64,000 nt of DNA from Trichomonas vaginalis G3 (taxonomy: Eukaryota; Parabasalia; Trichomonadida; Trichomonadidae). The notes under the pieces were generated by a model. That model worked only from the letters and a program-made list of their open reading frames with translations. It was not told the origin of the DNA and did not search any database. The number at the start of each line of letters is the position of its first letter. Positions within the stretch are counted from its first letter, which is position 1. Positions 21,189 through 31,517 of the stretch are shown here, in pieces. The stretch is taken from assembly GCF_026262505.1 (NCBI RefSeq), contig NC_067207.1:876252-940251 (forward strand), given 5' to 3'. The translations under genes and the position numbers were made by a program.

Positions 21189-22340
21189 ATGAAATCAGCA
21201 TATCGAAGAATTCGGAAAAAAGTTAGGCCGAGTTATTGGACATGTGCTTTGATTTTGATAATAGGACTTTATTCAATATTAGATTATTTCTATCATAAGC
21301 CACATTTGCATTCTTCAATACAACATTATGATTATAAATTCGGAAATCCAGTACTTAATAAAAAATATCGTACATTTCCAATGGCAACAATAGTCAACGA
21401 GTTGATATCTAAATATCAAACTGAATCATTTCATTTTATTGCAGAGCAATTTTTTTCATATTCTATAAATCAAAATAAAGATTGTAAAAATGCATTGAAT
21501 TATGCAGCTCAATGCATTTTAAATTGTAACTTTACATGTGAATGTCCACCGCTCACTGAATACCAAAAATATCATTCCGAACTCTTTGAATACGAACAAG
21601 GAGAAGGGGTTTTCAATTACAATGTACCTTTTAAACTCGAAGAAGTGTTTCATTTTCATCATGGTCTCAGATATTCCGATCAAAAAATCAAAAAATACAT
21701 TTGGGATAGAGATATATTAGATGTTGGAGGATACTTTGGAGATTCAGCATGCATATTACAAGAATACACCAAAAGACATGTTTATTCTTACGAAATCAGC
21801 AAACAAGTTTTTGAAGATATGAAAGAAACAATATCGCTGAACAATTTACAGAATAAAGTTATTCCCATTAGAAAAGGAATATCAGATACACCTTCTCTTG
21901 TCTTTAATCACGATTCAGGAGATTTGGCCTGTTCATTAGACAGCAAACGAGGAAAGAACGAAACATTAGTCGAAACATCAACTATTGATAGCGAAGTACG
22001 TGATAGAAATATGAAAGTTGGCTTCATAAAGGCAGATGTAGAAGGATTAGGTTACAAAGTACTTTTAGGGGCTATTGATACAATCAAGAAGTACAGACCA
22101 GTATTTGAATTCGCTGTATACCATTCTTTCGACGAACTAGTTATGATTCCTGAAATGTTGAGAAATTTTCCAAATTATTTCTTCGAATTTCACAGTGAAA
22201 ACACTTATGACATATCAATGGGTGAGCTTGCGTTGTTTGCTTTCCCTGCTGAAATACTTTATGACAATATTGTTGATCCGAACTATACTTACGGTTCATT
22301 TGTACCAAAAACACACGATCCTATCGGACTTTTTGAATAA
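21189..22340 (+). CDS. FkbM-type methyltransferase, type II membrane protein
   Basis: This is an intact frame of 383 codons. A single membrane anchor lies near residues 18-36 (YWTCALILIIGLYSILDYF), and the rest faces the lumen or outside. The methyltransferase domain begins near residue 175: RDILDVGGYFGDSA is the SAM-binding glycine loop, VYSYEISKQVFEDM holds the acidic ribose-binding residue, and FIKADVEGLGYKVLLGA with a following RPVFEFAVYH is the classic FkbM (Methyltransf_21) signature. FkbM enzymes typically O-methylate sugars or small molecules, so a role in modifying surface glycans in the Golgi is plausible (inference). Cysteines near 85-125 suggest a disulfide-bonded stem. Confidence 0.85.
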   Translation: MKSAYRRIRKKVRPSYWTCALILIIGLYSILDYFYHKPHLHSSIQHYDYKFGNPVLNKKYRTFPMATIVNELISKYQTESFHFIAEQFFSYSINQNKDCKNALNYAAQCILNCNFTCECPPLTEYQKYHSELFEYEQGEGVFNYNVPFKLEEVFHFHHGLRYSDQKIKKYIWDRDILDVGGYFGDSACILQEYTKRHVYSYEISKQVFEDMKETISLNNLQNKVIPIRKGISDTPSLVFNHDSGDLACSLDSKRGKNETLVETSTIDSEVRDRNMKVGFIKADVEGLGYKVLLGAIDTIKKYRPVFEFAVYHSFDELVMIPEMLRNFPNYFFEFHSENTYDISMGELALFAFPAEILYDNIVDPNYTYGSFVPKTHDPIGLFE

Positions 22341-22733
22341 ATTGTTTGTATGTATCAGAATTTTTTTACAAATAATATCTAATTTTATGAAATCTTTTTA
22401 TCATGATAGTTGAAAAATCACAACATTCTTTGAGCATAAAGAATTTAATCTAATTGAAGCGGCTAAATAATATGATTATGAAGATATAATTCAATTAATA
22501 TCGATTGTTATGAAAATTCCATTCTTATTGTGCAATATTACTAAGAATATTAATTAAAAAAGAGACTTTTCGATCAATGTGGATGTGTTTTCTATTCAAT
22601 TTTGCTTTGATAATCAAAATTCTATAATTTTTTATCACATTTTGTCATATATGAACTACAGATAATCACTTTAACAATACAAATAGCCAATTTAAGGAAA
22701 AATTAACTTTTACAAACAAAATAAAATACAATT
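22341..22733. other. Intergenic AT-rich DNA between convergent genes
   Basis: About 390 bases with no coding frame or repeat that I can support. Confidence 0.6.
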
Positions 22734-24521
22734 TTAATAACTTTCTTCTTCATCAAATTCTGGATAAGTATATATCTCCTTTCTTCTATAAACACCTTTT
22801 CTCTTAACTCTTCTTTCTATTCTTTGATTGAATGGGAATTCTTCACAATCAATTTGTGAATTTTTGGAATGAATAACTTGAAGTCTTGCGAGTTCTTTTT
22901 CTTCTTGCTCCAATGCATAACTAAGTTTTCTTGATTGGTCACGTAATGTTCTATTCTCAGATTCTAATGATTCCACTCTAAATCTGAGTTCTCTTTCAAT
23001 CAATTCTTTCTGTGAAATTTGACTTTGCAATGCATCATTCAGCATGTTTCTGTTATTATCTTCGCGCTCTTGATATTCTTTCTTAATCTTATTTATTTCT
23101 TTATCACATTCGGATTTAATTGCATTTATCTTAGATTCATTCTGCTGATTTAATGTTTTGATTAATTCTTCATATTTCGCTTTTAGTAATTTAATCTTAT
23201 TTGATGACTTGGACTTGGAATCTAGCAACTGTTTCTTTGTGTTTTTTATTTCATTTTTTATATTACTCATACTTTTAACATAATTATTATGTGAATTTTG
23301 TAATTCATTGAATTTCATTGTTTTTTCTTCAATAAGTTTATCTTTTTCTTTGATCGTTTTATCTTGGTCATTGATTTTATCTTGAAGCTCTTTAATTGAT
23401 GCTTTCATCCTTGAAATTAAAACTAAATTTTGGTTTTGATCTGTTGGATTTTGTTTTTGAGCAGATATCATGGATTTGAGATTAGCAATTTCATTGATCA
23501 GCTGTTCGTTATTTGTTGTTTCAACAATTTTGGTGATTTCTGGAATTTCTTTTTTATTCAAAGCTTCAACTGAGAGTTTTTGGTTTTCTGCTTGGAGAAT
23601 CTCAATCTTTTGCTTTAATCCAGCGTTTTCTGCTATGATATCACTTTTGCTCGTTTCTGATTTTAATAATTGATCACGAAGATTCTTTATTTCGTTTTCA
23701 CTCTTATTGATCTGTTCTGACATTATCTTTGATGTTTGATTAACTTGATTTAATTTAGAGTTTAATGAAGAAATCTCCTGATTTAATTCTTCGTTTTTCT
23801 TTTGGAAATTAAGATTATCGTTTATGATTTTCTGTCTTTCTGTATCTACTGTATTATAAGTATTCCTAAGTTTTTCTATTTCTGCTTGAAGTTGAGGAGA
23901 ATAGGGATTTTGAGTATTCACATTTTGAAATTTATACTGATTCATTTGGAGTAAATTGTATTGATCTTTTAATGATTCATATTGGTGCTTTAATCTATCG
24001 TTTTCTGAATTTAATTGTGCTATTTGTAACTGCATTTCAGCTTCTTTTGATGTAAAATTGTCTTCAATGACTTTGATCCGCTTTAATTTCTTTGCTATTT
24101 TATAATTTGCTTGTTCTGATCTGTCAACTTGCTTTATTAGTGATTTAACGATTTTAATTATTGTTTCAAAGTCATGAATTTCGCCAACACCCATTCCTGA
24201 GAGTGTTGACATGAAATTATTAGTATCATCAATAACTTGAGAGTGATTATTTCTGGAATCAAGTAATAATTTTCGTAACGTTAAATTTACTGATAATTCT
24301 GATTTAAATAATGAAAAAAGATACTTAAGTGATGCTAAGTGTTTTGATTTCTCGTTGCTTTTTGAAGAATTCAAATAATCTTCAACTAATTTTGAATGTT
24401 TGAGAATTTCTGTCTGAAGTCTATATACTTCTGTGTCTGAAATTCCCTCATTTGGATCTGTTTCGTTTATCTTTAAGTCTTCGCTTAGTGTTTCAAGTGA
24501 AGAAAACAAGGAATCCGTCAT
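22734..24521 (-). CDS. Long coiled-coil protein
   Basis: This is a minus-strand gene of about 595 codons if started at the ATG at 24521; an upstream GTG would add 13 residues but is unlikely. After a helical N-terminal domain of about 110 residues, residues 150-560 are a nearly unbroken heptad-rich coiled coil (E/K/Q/N/L-rich, for example LNQEISSLNSKLNQVNQ and KIKLLKAKYEELIKTLN). The end is basic then acidic with tyrosines (RRVKRKGVYRRKEIYTYPEFDEEESY). It is a structural, centrosome- or cytoskeleton-type protein by architecture; many trichomonad cytoskeletal and Golgi proteins look like this. No specific family can be assigned. Confidence 0.75.
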   Translation of the reverse strand: MTDSLFSSLETLSEDLKINETDPNEGISDTEVYRLQTEILKHSKLVEDYLNSSKSNEKSKHLASLKYLFSLFKSELSVNLTLRKLLLDSRNNHSQVIDDTNNFMSTLSGMGVGEIHDFETIIKIVKSLIKQVDRSEQANYKIAKKLKRIKVIEDNFTSKEAEMQLQIAQLNSENDRLKHQYESLKDQYNLLQMNQYKFQNVNTQNPYSPQLQAEIEKLRNTYNTVDTERQKIINDNLNFQKKNEELNQEISSLNSKLNQVNQTSKIMSEQINKSENEIKNLRDQLLKSETSKSDIIAENAGLKQKIEILQAENQKLSVEALNKKEIPEITKIVETTNNEQLINEIANLKSMISAQKQNPTDQNQNLVLISRMKASIKELQDKINDQDKTIKEKDKLIEEKTMKFNELQNSHNNYVKSMSNIKNEIKNTKKQLLDSKSKSSNKIKLLKAKYEELIKTLNQQNESKINAIKSECDKEINKIKKEYQEREDNNRNMLNDALQSQISQKELIERELRFRVESLESENRTLRDQSRKLSYALEQEEKELARLQVIHSKNSQIDCEEFPFNQRIERRVKRKGVYRRKEIYTYPEFDEEESY

Positions 24522-25104
24522 TAAATGCAATTTTTCGAATTTAATGATCTTAACGTACACTTTTGAATTTTTTTGATTCCATTTTTGGAATCTTTTCCCA
24601 CTTGAAATCTAAAGTCTTTCTCATTTCCTATAATGAATGGTTATACTCAGTGCAATGTGACCATCCTTCAATGAATATATTTTACTGAGCACGAATTCTT
24701 TTATTAATGTTAAGTTAAAGCGATTGTGATTATTACCTAAGGAATGAAAATAAAGTTTATGCTATTCTTGTATATATCATATAACAAATATAAGCTCTTT
24801 CATGCATAATGAGTGTTATCTGAATTTATTAAAGAAAAATGACATTAATGAAAAGATAACGCATTAAGGTCATATTATGTAGATATAAAGTTTTGTAATA
24901 TTGTTTGGATACTAATTAATTTACAAGATAATTATAGAGACAAGGCTCAAATTTTGATTGAATATCTGAGAATAAAGCTTATGTGAACTTATAACAGATA
25001 TAGAGATACTTAGAATGTGATTTTTTGGTCTTTCGAACCCAAATTTCTGAAATCACTCTTTCAATTTCCGGTGTAAGAAAAGTGACTATGAAAAAATTCA
25101 AAAA
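24522..25104. other. Divergent intergenic region
   Basis: About 580 bases between the divergently transcribed coiled-coil and ArfGEF-like genes. It must contain both promoters. I see no further gene or clear repeat. Confidence 0.6.
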
Positions 25105-28100
25105 ATGACTTCCACTGATATTGAGGACATATCAAAATTTCTTACCGACCTTTGGAATAACACAGGGTATATCTCAGATGGCGAAATTAAGACTTCTATC
25201 AAATCAGCTCAAGAGCATTTGAAGTCCCTAGATAAAGATAACCCTCAAATACAAGCCAAGCTTATTTTAATGCCATTTATACAAGCAATAACTGCCAGCG
25301 ATGCATTGTCCTTCGTTTCTATTAAATTTTTCACATTTTTATATTCGAAATTACCAAAAACATACTGGCCGAGTACAAAAGTCACTTCAAAGATCGTTGC
25401 TATTATACTTGATTCTCCCCAGTATACTTCAGTTGAACGATTAACATTGTACATCGAATTACTAACTTCGATTCTTGGTGCAGCCTATTTAATCAAAATC
25501 GAACACATTGATTTGATTTTCAGAATCATGTTCTATCTAGTGCATCAATACGATAACATGCAAGACACAAAAATTGCATTTAATTATAAAACATCGGTAT
25601 TAAATGCAATTAAAACAATTCTTTTGAAAGATACTCAAATAACAAACAAATTTGAAGAGCCTGCATCTAAAGTTTATGAGATTTTACAAAAGAGAACCTT
25701 AGTTGATTCATATCTTTTCCCTTTCATTACAGAATTCCCCGAAAACACTACATCTTTACAAGTTTACCTCTCTGTTATCATTACAAGTGTTGTTTATGCA
25801 TCCAAATGTGAGAGTTCGACCGATAAAATCCGTTTAATCACTTATGACATTCTTTTTACAATTCTTGAAGAATCATCATTGATTATTGAGCATGAATTCA
25901 TCAGGAATGTTGTTCAATCATTGTATTTCAAGTTCATCAAAGTTATGATCCGTCATTTCGACTTTTTCATGTTAAGTCAGATCTCAGGAATGATTGACAT
26001 CATTTATCTTCGATTCAAAAAATTCAGTCTTTCAATCATCAATGAATTATTTGTAAAAGTACTATTACCATATCATACGAGTCACAAGAACACGAGAATA
26101 CCACAGATTCTTTCTAATTTGTCTGAAGACAGATCTATTCTTGTTGATCTTTTCATCAATGATCCAAATAAAAGTATTTTCAAATTAATCATTGAATGTA
26201 TGATGAAAAACGTGAAAAAGAGAGATCATCCACCACGATATGGTGTTGTTTGTATTTGTTCTATTCTTAATCATCTTATCGATTACCAACCGAAAGTTGA
26301 AGAACCAAGCTTCTCCAAGAATGATTTATATTCTTATTTCAAATATGATCCAAGAAAATCTATTCAACATTTTGTTAAGAAAGGATATTTCAAAGAGAAT
26401 GATTTAGATTCATTGTCATCATTCTTATATACAGACAAGAATTTGTTTAAAAACTCAAAATCATATATTTTGTGTCAATACGGAATCAAACTTACAAAGA
26501 AATATCTTGAACAATTTAACATGAAAGGAAAACCATTAGGTGAATGTTTTGTTGAATTTTTCGGATCAATTGGTCTTTTAATTCGTGTTCAAAACATCGA
26601 ATTCTTTGTTATTACGTTCAGTCAACACTATTTCAAGGAAAACCTTCCGACTAAATCATACGAAGGTTTATATTCATTGTGTTGGAATTGTTTGTTACTT
26701 AACAACACATTTAGAGATCCTTCTTATGAACAACCGATGACATTCGAATCATTTGTCCATTTGAATCAGAAGATTGATGGTGGACACAACATTCCACAAG
26801 ACAAACTTCGTGAAATCTATGATTATTTGAAGGCACACGAAGGAATTGATGTCATTAATCATTTCTCTGTTATGAATAACTCAGATTTTTATACTCTTGA
26901 AAAGAAACACTTTGATATTGTTTGCAGTGATAGTCCAAGTGAAGATTCATTTGTTGTCATTGATAGAATGTTCTATTCCATCAAAGATTACATGTATGAA
27001 ACATTCTACAAAGAATTGAACATGAGTAGATTCGAATCAATTCAAAAGTCATATCGAAACATTCTTATCACAATCTTCAAGTTCAGTGCAAGAATTTGTG
27101 ACAAGAAATATCAGAATGAACTTCTTCAATGCATCATTTCTAAGTCGAGACTTTGTAAAAAGCCAAAAGATATTTCGAACGAAGACAAACTCATCAGCCG
27201 TCTTTTATTCGATGTATCTTACATTTGCCCACAGAGCATCATCGGTGAATGGAAGACAATTTTGACTGAAGCATACGAATACAGTCTTCTCGACAACAAC
27301 TTTGTTCTTTTGAACAATTTGATTGAATCTACAGCCAATCTGAACAACGACCAACTTTCAGAGTTCATTGATGGCTTCTCATACATCATTAACAAGGACA
27401 TATACGATGAATCTAAACCTGTTCTCCTTTTCACGAAACTCGCTTCAATTGTTGAAAGTAATATTGATCGTCCGATGCATTTCCTCATGAATATGTATCC
27501 TAAAGTTTTCAATGTTGTTTTCGAATGTTGCCACAACAAGAACTACGACAACGTTATTGAAAGCATCAAAACATTGAGTGTGATCATCGATATCCTCCTC
27601 AACAAGCACAAATTCAACTTCTACAAGTACCAGAACACTTTCTTCGATTCTTATGTTCAAATTTACAACAAACAGAACGACGAGAAAGTCAAAGTTTTCA
27701 TTGTTGACGAAGTTATTCGTCTTGTTTTTAAGAACATGAAACGAATCAGATTTGGTTTTGACTCTATCTTTGTTTTGTTCAACAGAAGTTTGTCTGATGG
27801 AATTGGTATTGAATCACTTTGTGATTTTGCTATCAAATCTTACGAAATAACAACATTTCTTCCAACTCTTTATCCGGTATATATGAAGTTCATCGCGCTT
27901 TTCCTGGATCAATCTCTTCCTGAAAACAAAATGATTGAAATAATTGATATATATCCAGAGATAATATCTCGAATCGATCAGAAACAGACAGAATATCTTA
28001 TTTGTGTTCTGAAAAACATAATGAATACGATCGAAAACGAAAGATCGAGTGTTGAAATGAAAAAGCATTCACAGAAGGCAATCATTTATCTTTTGAAATC

Positions 28101-28464
28101 GAAAACAGTTTTTGTTGGCAATTCAAGAGATTATTTCTTCGAAGAAGCGATCAAACGATGTTTCCCAGTTGATATCACAGAAAAGTCAACGATATCTGAA
28201 TTTTATTCATCTCTCATTGAGAACAACACTGAATTTTATATATACATAAACAGTGTTGTTTCAACATTCTGTCGATTGTTGAGTCAAGATAATCTTTATG
28301 TGTTTGGTCTTTTGACATCATATTTGTACTTGAACAAAGAACATTTCGATATGATTACTAATGATACGATTTCTCTAATTCATTCTTCAATAGACACTTT
28401 CTCAAAATATCCTGAATCTCAAAAGTTATCTTTATTACTTTCTGAAATTCAACAATCAAAATAA
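25105..28464 (+). CDS. Sec7-domain ArfGEF-like protein (BIG/GBF type) lacking the glutamate finger
   Basis: This is an intact frame of 1119 codons. Residues 1-400 are a helical solenoid whose end (SIINELFVKVLLPYH then ILVDLFINDPN) resembles the HUS region of BIG/GBF Arf exchange factors. Residues about 405-575 align by eye with a Sec7 domain: DPRKSIQHFVKKGYF, FNMKGKPLGECFVEFFGSI, VITFSQHYFKEN, YSLCWNCLLLNNTFRDPS, MTFESFVHLNQKIDGGHNIP. The catalytic stretch FRLPGEAQKI is replaced by IGLLIRVQNI, so the glutamate finger position is Arg494. Residues 580-1119 look like HDS-type helical repeats. By family it would sit at Golgi membranes and act on Arf GTPases; this one is probably inactive as an exchange factor and may be a scaffold (inference). 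Its 3' end is copied at 30962-31120 and 32799-33357. Confidence 0.65.
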   Translation: MTSTDIEDISKFLTDLWNNTGYISDGEIKTSIKSAQEHLKSLDKDNPQIQAKLILMPFIQAITASDALSFVSIKFFTFLYSKLPKTYWPSTKVTSKIVAIILDSPQYTSVERLTLYIELLTSILGAAYLIKIEHIDLIFRIMFYLVHQYDNMQDTKIAFNYKTSVLNAIKTILLKDTQITNKFEEPASKVYEILQKRTLVDSYLFPFITEFPENTTSLQVYLSVIITSVVYASKCESSTDKIRLITYDILFTILEESSLIIEHEFIRNVVQSLYFKFIKVMIRHFDFFMLSQISGMIDIIYLRFKKFSLSIINELFVKVLLPYHTSHKNTRIPQILSNLSEDRSILVDLFINDPNKSIFKLIIECMMKNVKKRDHPPRYGVVCICSILNHLIDYQPKVEEPSFSKNDLYSYFKYDPRKSIQHFVKKGYFKENDLDSLSSFLYTDKNLFKNSKSYILCQYGIKLTKKYLEQFNMKGKPLGECFVEFFGSIGLLIRVQNIEFFVITFSQHYFKENLPTKSYEGLYSLCWNCLLLNNTFRDPSYEQPMTFESFVHLNQKIDGGHNIPQDKLREIYDYLKAHEGIDVINHFSVMNNSDFYTLEKKHFDIVCSDSPSEDSFVVIDRMFYSIKDYMYETFYKELNMSRFESIQKSYRNILITIFKFSARICDKKYQNELLQCIISKSRLCKKPKDISNEDKLISRLLFDVSYICPQSIIGEWKTILTEAYEYSLLDNNFVLLNNLIESTANLNNDQLSEFIDGFSYIINKDIYDESKPVLLFTKLASIVESNIDRPMHFLMNMYPKVFNVVFECCHNKNYDNVIESIKTLSVIIDILLNKHKFNFYKYQNTFFDSYVQIYNKQNDEKVKVFIVDEVIRLVFKNMKRIRFGFDSIFVLFNRSLSDGIGIESLCDFAIKSYEITTFLPTLYPVYMKFIALFLDQSLPENKMIEIIDIYPEIISRIDQKQTEYLICVLKNIMNTIENERSSVEMKKHSQKAIIYLLKSKTVFVGNSRDYFFEEAIKRCFPVDITEKSTISEFYSSLIENNTEFYIYINSVVSTFCRLLSQDNLYVFGLLTSYLYLNKEHFDMITNDTISLIHSSIDTFSKYPESQKLSLLLSEIQQSK

Positions 28465-28911
28465 AATAAAACTATTCTAACTTTGTATGTTTATGATCTA
28501 TTAAAACTTTTTTTTATCATCAAATTTCCTGTGACTCTTTTTAAAAGTAAGAAAGTGATATTATCAACTTACATTAAGAGCATTGGTTGCTCACTACATT
28601 TTTTTGTAAAATGTATATCACTGGGTCCAAAATAGATGTTCCATTGCTTCATAAGTTTATATGATCATATTTCATTGATATTCATTTCAAAATAAAAAAT
28701 CATTACAAGAATAGGTCATCCGGATGGTTTTGATGATCAGGAAATGTGTTGTATTTTCAATTCAATTTAGTGTTGTTCTCAATGAGAGATGAATAAAATA
28801 GTGAAATGAAGTGAAATTATTGTCAATTCAATTTTCTCAACCTCTGAAATTGTTTTCAGTTCAATTTTGAGAGAAAAAATTATAAAAAATCCAAAAATAA
28901 ATTAAATTCAA
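28465..28911. other. Intergenic DNA upstream of the first CTL gene
   Basis: There is no coding frame. The last 200 bases (from about 28717) are clearly similar to 34150-34298 upstream of the second CTL copy, including TTTTCAGTTCAATTTTGAGA and the following A-rich leader. Confidence 0.65.
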
Positions 28912-28998
28912 ATAACTGATAGAATCCCTTTCCCTGATGGTTCTGAAGAGTCAAAAAAGCAATGGGGTGACTATCAGTATCCAGGTGATGTCGAACAT

Positions 28999-30834
28999 AT
29001 GAAAGACCATAATAAATCATTTGTTATCGTTTTAATAGTTTTAGTTGGTATCTTTGTTGCTATTACAGTCAATGCTTTGATCCGCGCCAAAAGTTGGACA
29101 ATAACCAAACCTTGGGATACACATGGTTTCTACTGTGGTTTTGACAATTCAAAGCTTGTTGTTAAAGATGCTCCGAATGACTTTGTTAAGCCCAATTTAG
29201 TTAACTATCCATACTTATACTTCGATGGTAACAATATTACTCATCAAATATGTGTTTCAAAGTGTCCTACAGAAAAAGGTTTACCAGGACTTTTTGATAA
29301 AATACATATAGGGCAGAACAGAATTGGTTCTTACCTTGATAATAAAACATACAACGCAAAATACTATCCAGGTGCCAGAAAAGTTTATAAATACAAGACA
29401 AGATTAGTGCTTAACAGATGTATTCCTGATCTTACCATTGGAGGATATATGGATTTAGCCTCTTCTTACAGTGAAGATTTTGAGCAAATTAGCAAAATTA
29501 TTCCGAAATACAAAGCAACAATTGATGATTTACTTAAAAATAAATATATGTATCTTGTAAGTTGTGCAATCACACTCATTATAGGTTTTGTCTGGATCAT
29601 GATACAACATGACATTGTAGGTTATGTTATTAAATTTTTCGTAGTGTTAGTACCAATTTCTTTAATTGGTGTTGGCCTTTTCTTATTCTCACCAGTAGTA
29701 ATCATGAGCCCAATGATTAGTCTTTTCCTCCTATTATTCTATTCCCAATTAAAAATTATCGCCGTAATTGTTTGGGTCATTGCAGCATTAATCATTTGGT
29801 TCCTTGTTCGTATTTGGAGGAAGCTGAATTTAGCTATATCGCTCATTAATATTGCCGCTGATGCATTTTACTATAACTTCACAACAATTATCTTTCGAAT
29901 ATTATCGACATTTATTTTCATACTTGTCAGTTCCATTGTTTTAGTTTCATCAGTTGCTCTTTATTCAATATATGAATTCAAGTACAATATTCCTGATGAT
30001 GGTTTCTTTAAAGGTATCGGACGAATTACATTTGATTGGAATATTGTTACATGCATGTTGATATATAATTTTGTTTTTCTTGTTTTCATTTATATTCTTC
30101 TTAATCAGGTTAGTTATTATGCAACAAGTGCTGTAATAGTTAAATGGTATTTCACAAAACAAATAGGAAATACACGTAATGGACATATCAGTTTCCATGG
30201 AATTTGGCTTGCATGGAAGAAAGGCTTAGGAACAATTACTATTTCTAGTTTGATTCTGACAGCCTTACATCGTTATGTTATGCAAGTTGTGAAACTTTTT
30301 AGAAATATATCATTAATTGTTGGATTACTCTTGAGATTTATTAATTGGCTTTTGCAGTGTAGCTGTTTATTACCAATTCAGCATATATTTAATACTGGAT
30401 GGATCCAATCTGCAAAATTGGAGCACGATTTTCTTGTTTATGATTTTCTTTTTTCCATTATAATGAGAGTCACTTCTAATTTTATATTTTGGTTGTCAAG
30501 TCTTGCAATTAGTTTAATTTCTGGCTTTTTAATGAGGTATTTCGAATATAAGATTTTGGGTGTACAAAATCCTCAAATAGAAAGGCTTTATCTTTATAGT
30601 ATTCTCAATTATTTTGTTTTGTCGTGTTTGACATCAACATTTTACAATATTATTCATTGCGTTTATGCTTGTTACGAATATGAAAAATCTAATCCAGAAT
30701 ATAAAGATTTCCTTAATCATAAGATGGAGCATAAGATAACTCCTGAAATAAATGAGGCTCCCCAGAATGCTGATGCAAGTATCAAAGATTCAGATGAAAA
30801 ATTGGAAGATGAAACAAAATTAAAAGAAGAATAA
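28999..30834 (+). CDS. Choline-transporter-like (CTL/SLC44) membrane protein
   Basis: This is a 611-codon frame. The first membrane helix (VIVLIVLVGIFVAITVNALI) is followed by a CTL-type luminal loop with cysteines (HGFYCGFDNS, ICVSKCP, LVLNRCIPD), then about nine more hydrophobic helices between residues 185 and 560. The segment SAVIVKWYFT, then a GIWLAWKKGLGTI block, matches the conserved SGAVxxWYF and GSL segments of CTL proteins. The family moves choline or related compounds across membranes. The C-terminus is acidic and cytosolic. The frame stays open upstream to 28912 and encodes the conserved tail QWGDYQYPGDVEH, but where the paralogue has an ATG this copy has ATA (28912-28914), so the first usable ATG is 28999. 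Confidence 0.75.
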   Translation: MKDHNKSFVIVLIVLVGIFVAITVNALIRAKSWTITKPWDTHGFYCGFDNSKLVVKDAPNDFVKPNLVNYPYLYFDGNNITHQICVSKCPTEKGLPGLFDKIHIGQNRIGSYLDNKTYNAKYYPGARKVYKYKTRLVLNRCIPDLTIGGYMDLASSYSEDFEQISKIIPKYKATIDDLLKNKYMYLVSCAITLIIGFVWIMIQHDIVGYVIKFFVVLVPISLIGVGLFLFSPVVIMSPMISLFLLLFYSQLKIIAVIVWVIAALIIWFLVRIWRKLNLAISLINIAADAFYYNFTTIIFRILSTFIFILVSSIVLVSSVALYSIYEFKYNIPDDGFFKGIGRITFDWNIVTCMLIYNFVFLVFIYILLNQVSYYATSAVIVKWYFTKQIGNTRNGHISFHGIWLAWKKGLGTITISSLILTALHRYVMQVVKLFRNISLIVGLLLRFINWLLQCSCLLPIQHIFNTGWIQSAKLEHDFLVYDFLFSIIMRVTSNFIFWLSSLAISLISGFLMRYFEYKILGVQNPQIERLYLYSILNYFVLSCLTSTFYNIIHCVYACYEYEKSNPEYKDFLNHKMEHKITPEINEAPQNADASIKDSDEKLEDETKLKEE

Positions 30835-30961
30835 ATGTTCACATTCGGGCACGTTAAACTTTTTAGTTATTTTATTTTAAAAATTTTCCTAAATTACTGG
30901 AGAGAACCCTAATGATAAGCTAGTTATAAAAACTATATACTCATGTATATTTGTTTATTTT
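30835..30961. other. Short 3' flank of the CTL gene
   Basis: This AT-rich DNA between the CTL stop and the ArfGEF 3'-end fragment has no other structure visible. Confidence 0.5.
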
Positions 30962-31120
30962 GTCTTTTGACATCATATTTGTACTTGAACAAAGAACATT
31001 TCGATATGATTACTAATGATACGATTTCTCTAATTCATTCTTCAATAGACACTTTCTCAAAATATCCTGAATCTCAAAAGTTATCTTTATTACTTTCTGA
31101 AATTCAACAATCAAAATAAA
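30962..31120 (+). pseudogene. Fragment: last ~159 bp of the ArfGEF-like gene (third copy)
   Basis: By eye this is identical to about 28307-28465 (the last 53 codons, stop included, from the codons for LLTSYLYLNKEHF to the stop). It has no promoter or start and directly follows the first CTL gene. It is a duplicated gene end rather than a gene. Confidence 0.9.
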
Positions 31121-31517
31121 AAACTATTCAACACTGACAGTGAAAAACGGTTTTTCTCCATCAAAAAGTGAACTAAACTGGGTGACTTGGGGATGTTCTC
31201 CCTTTTATATCCTCACCTTTTTGACACTCATATTAGATCAGAGGTTTATACGCTTTTCAAACATGTGTTTATTCATCTTTATATCACATATTATGCATAT
31301 ACTTTTCAGATTTTTTTCGAAACCAATGCATAACTTTTCTTATGATATTTAGAAAGTCTCTAATGCGTTAATTATATATCTCAATTAACAGCCGGATTGT
31401 GGATTCTCCATTCAAAAGTCCTCTTTCTGCCTTCACCAATCCCTCAAAATTTCACTAAAAAATTGGGGATGTTACATCATAATTTGTTTATTATGATTCT
31501 TGAACGATACTTTTTTA
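31121..31517. other. Intergenic DNA
   Basis: Short plus-strand frames here (for example 31140-31352) have no start context or family and are probably chance. Nothing else is supported. Confidence 0.5.
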
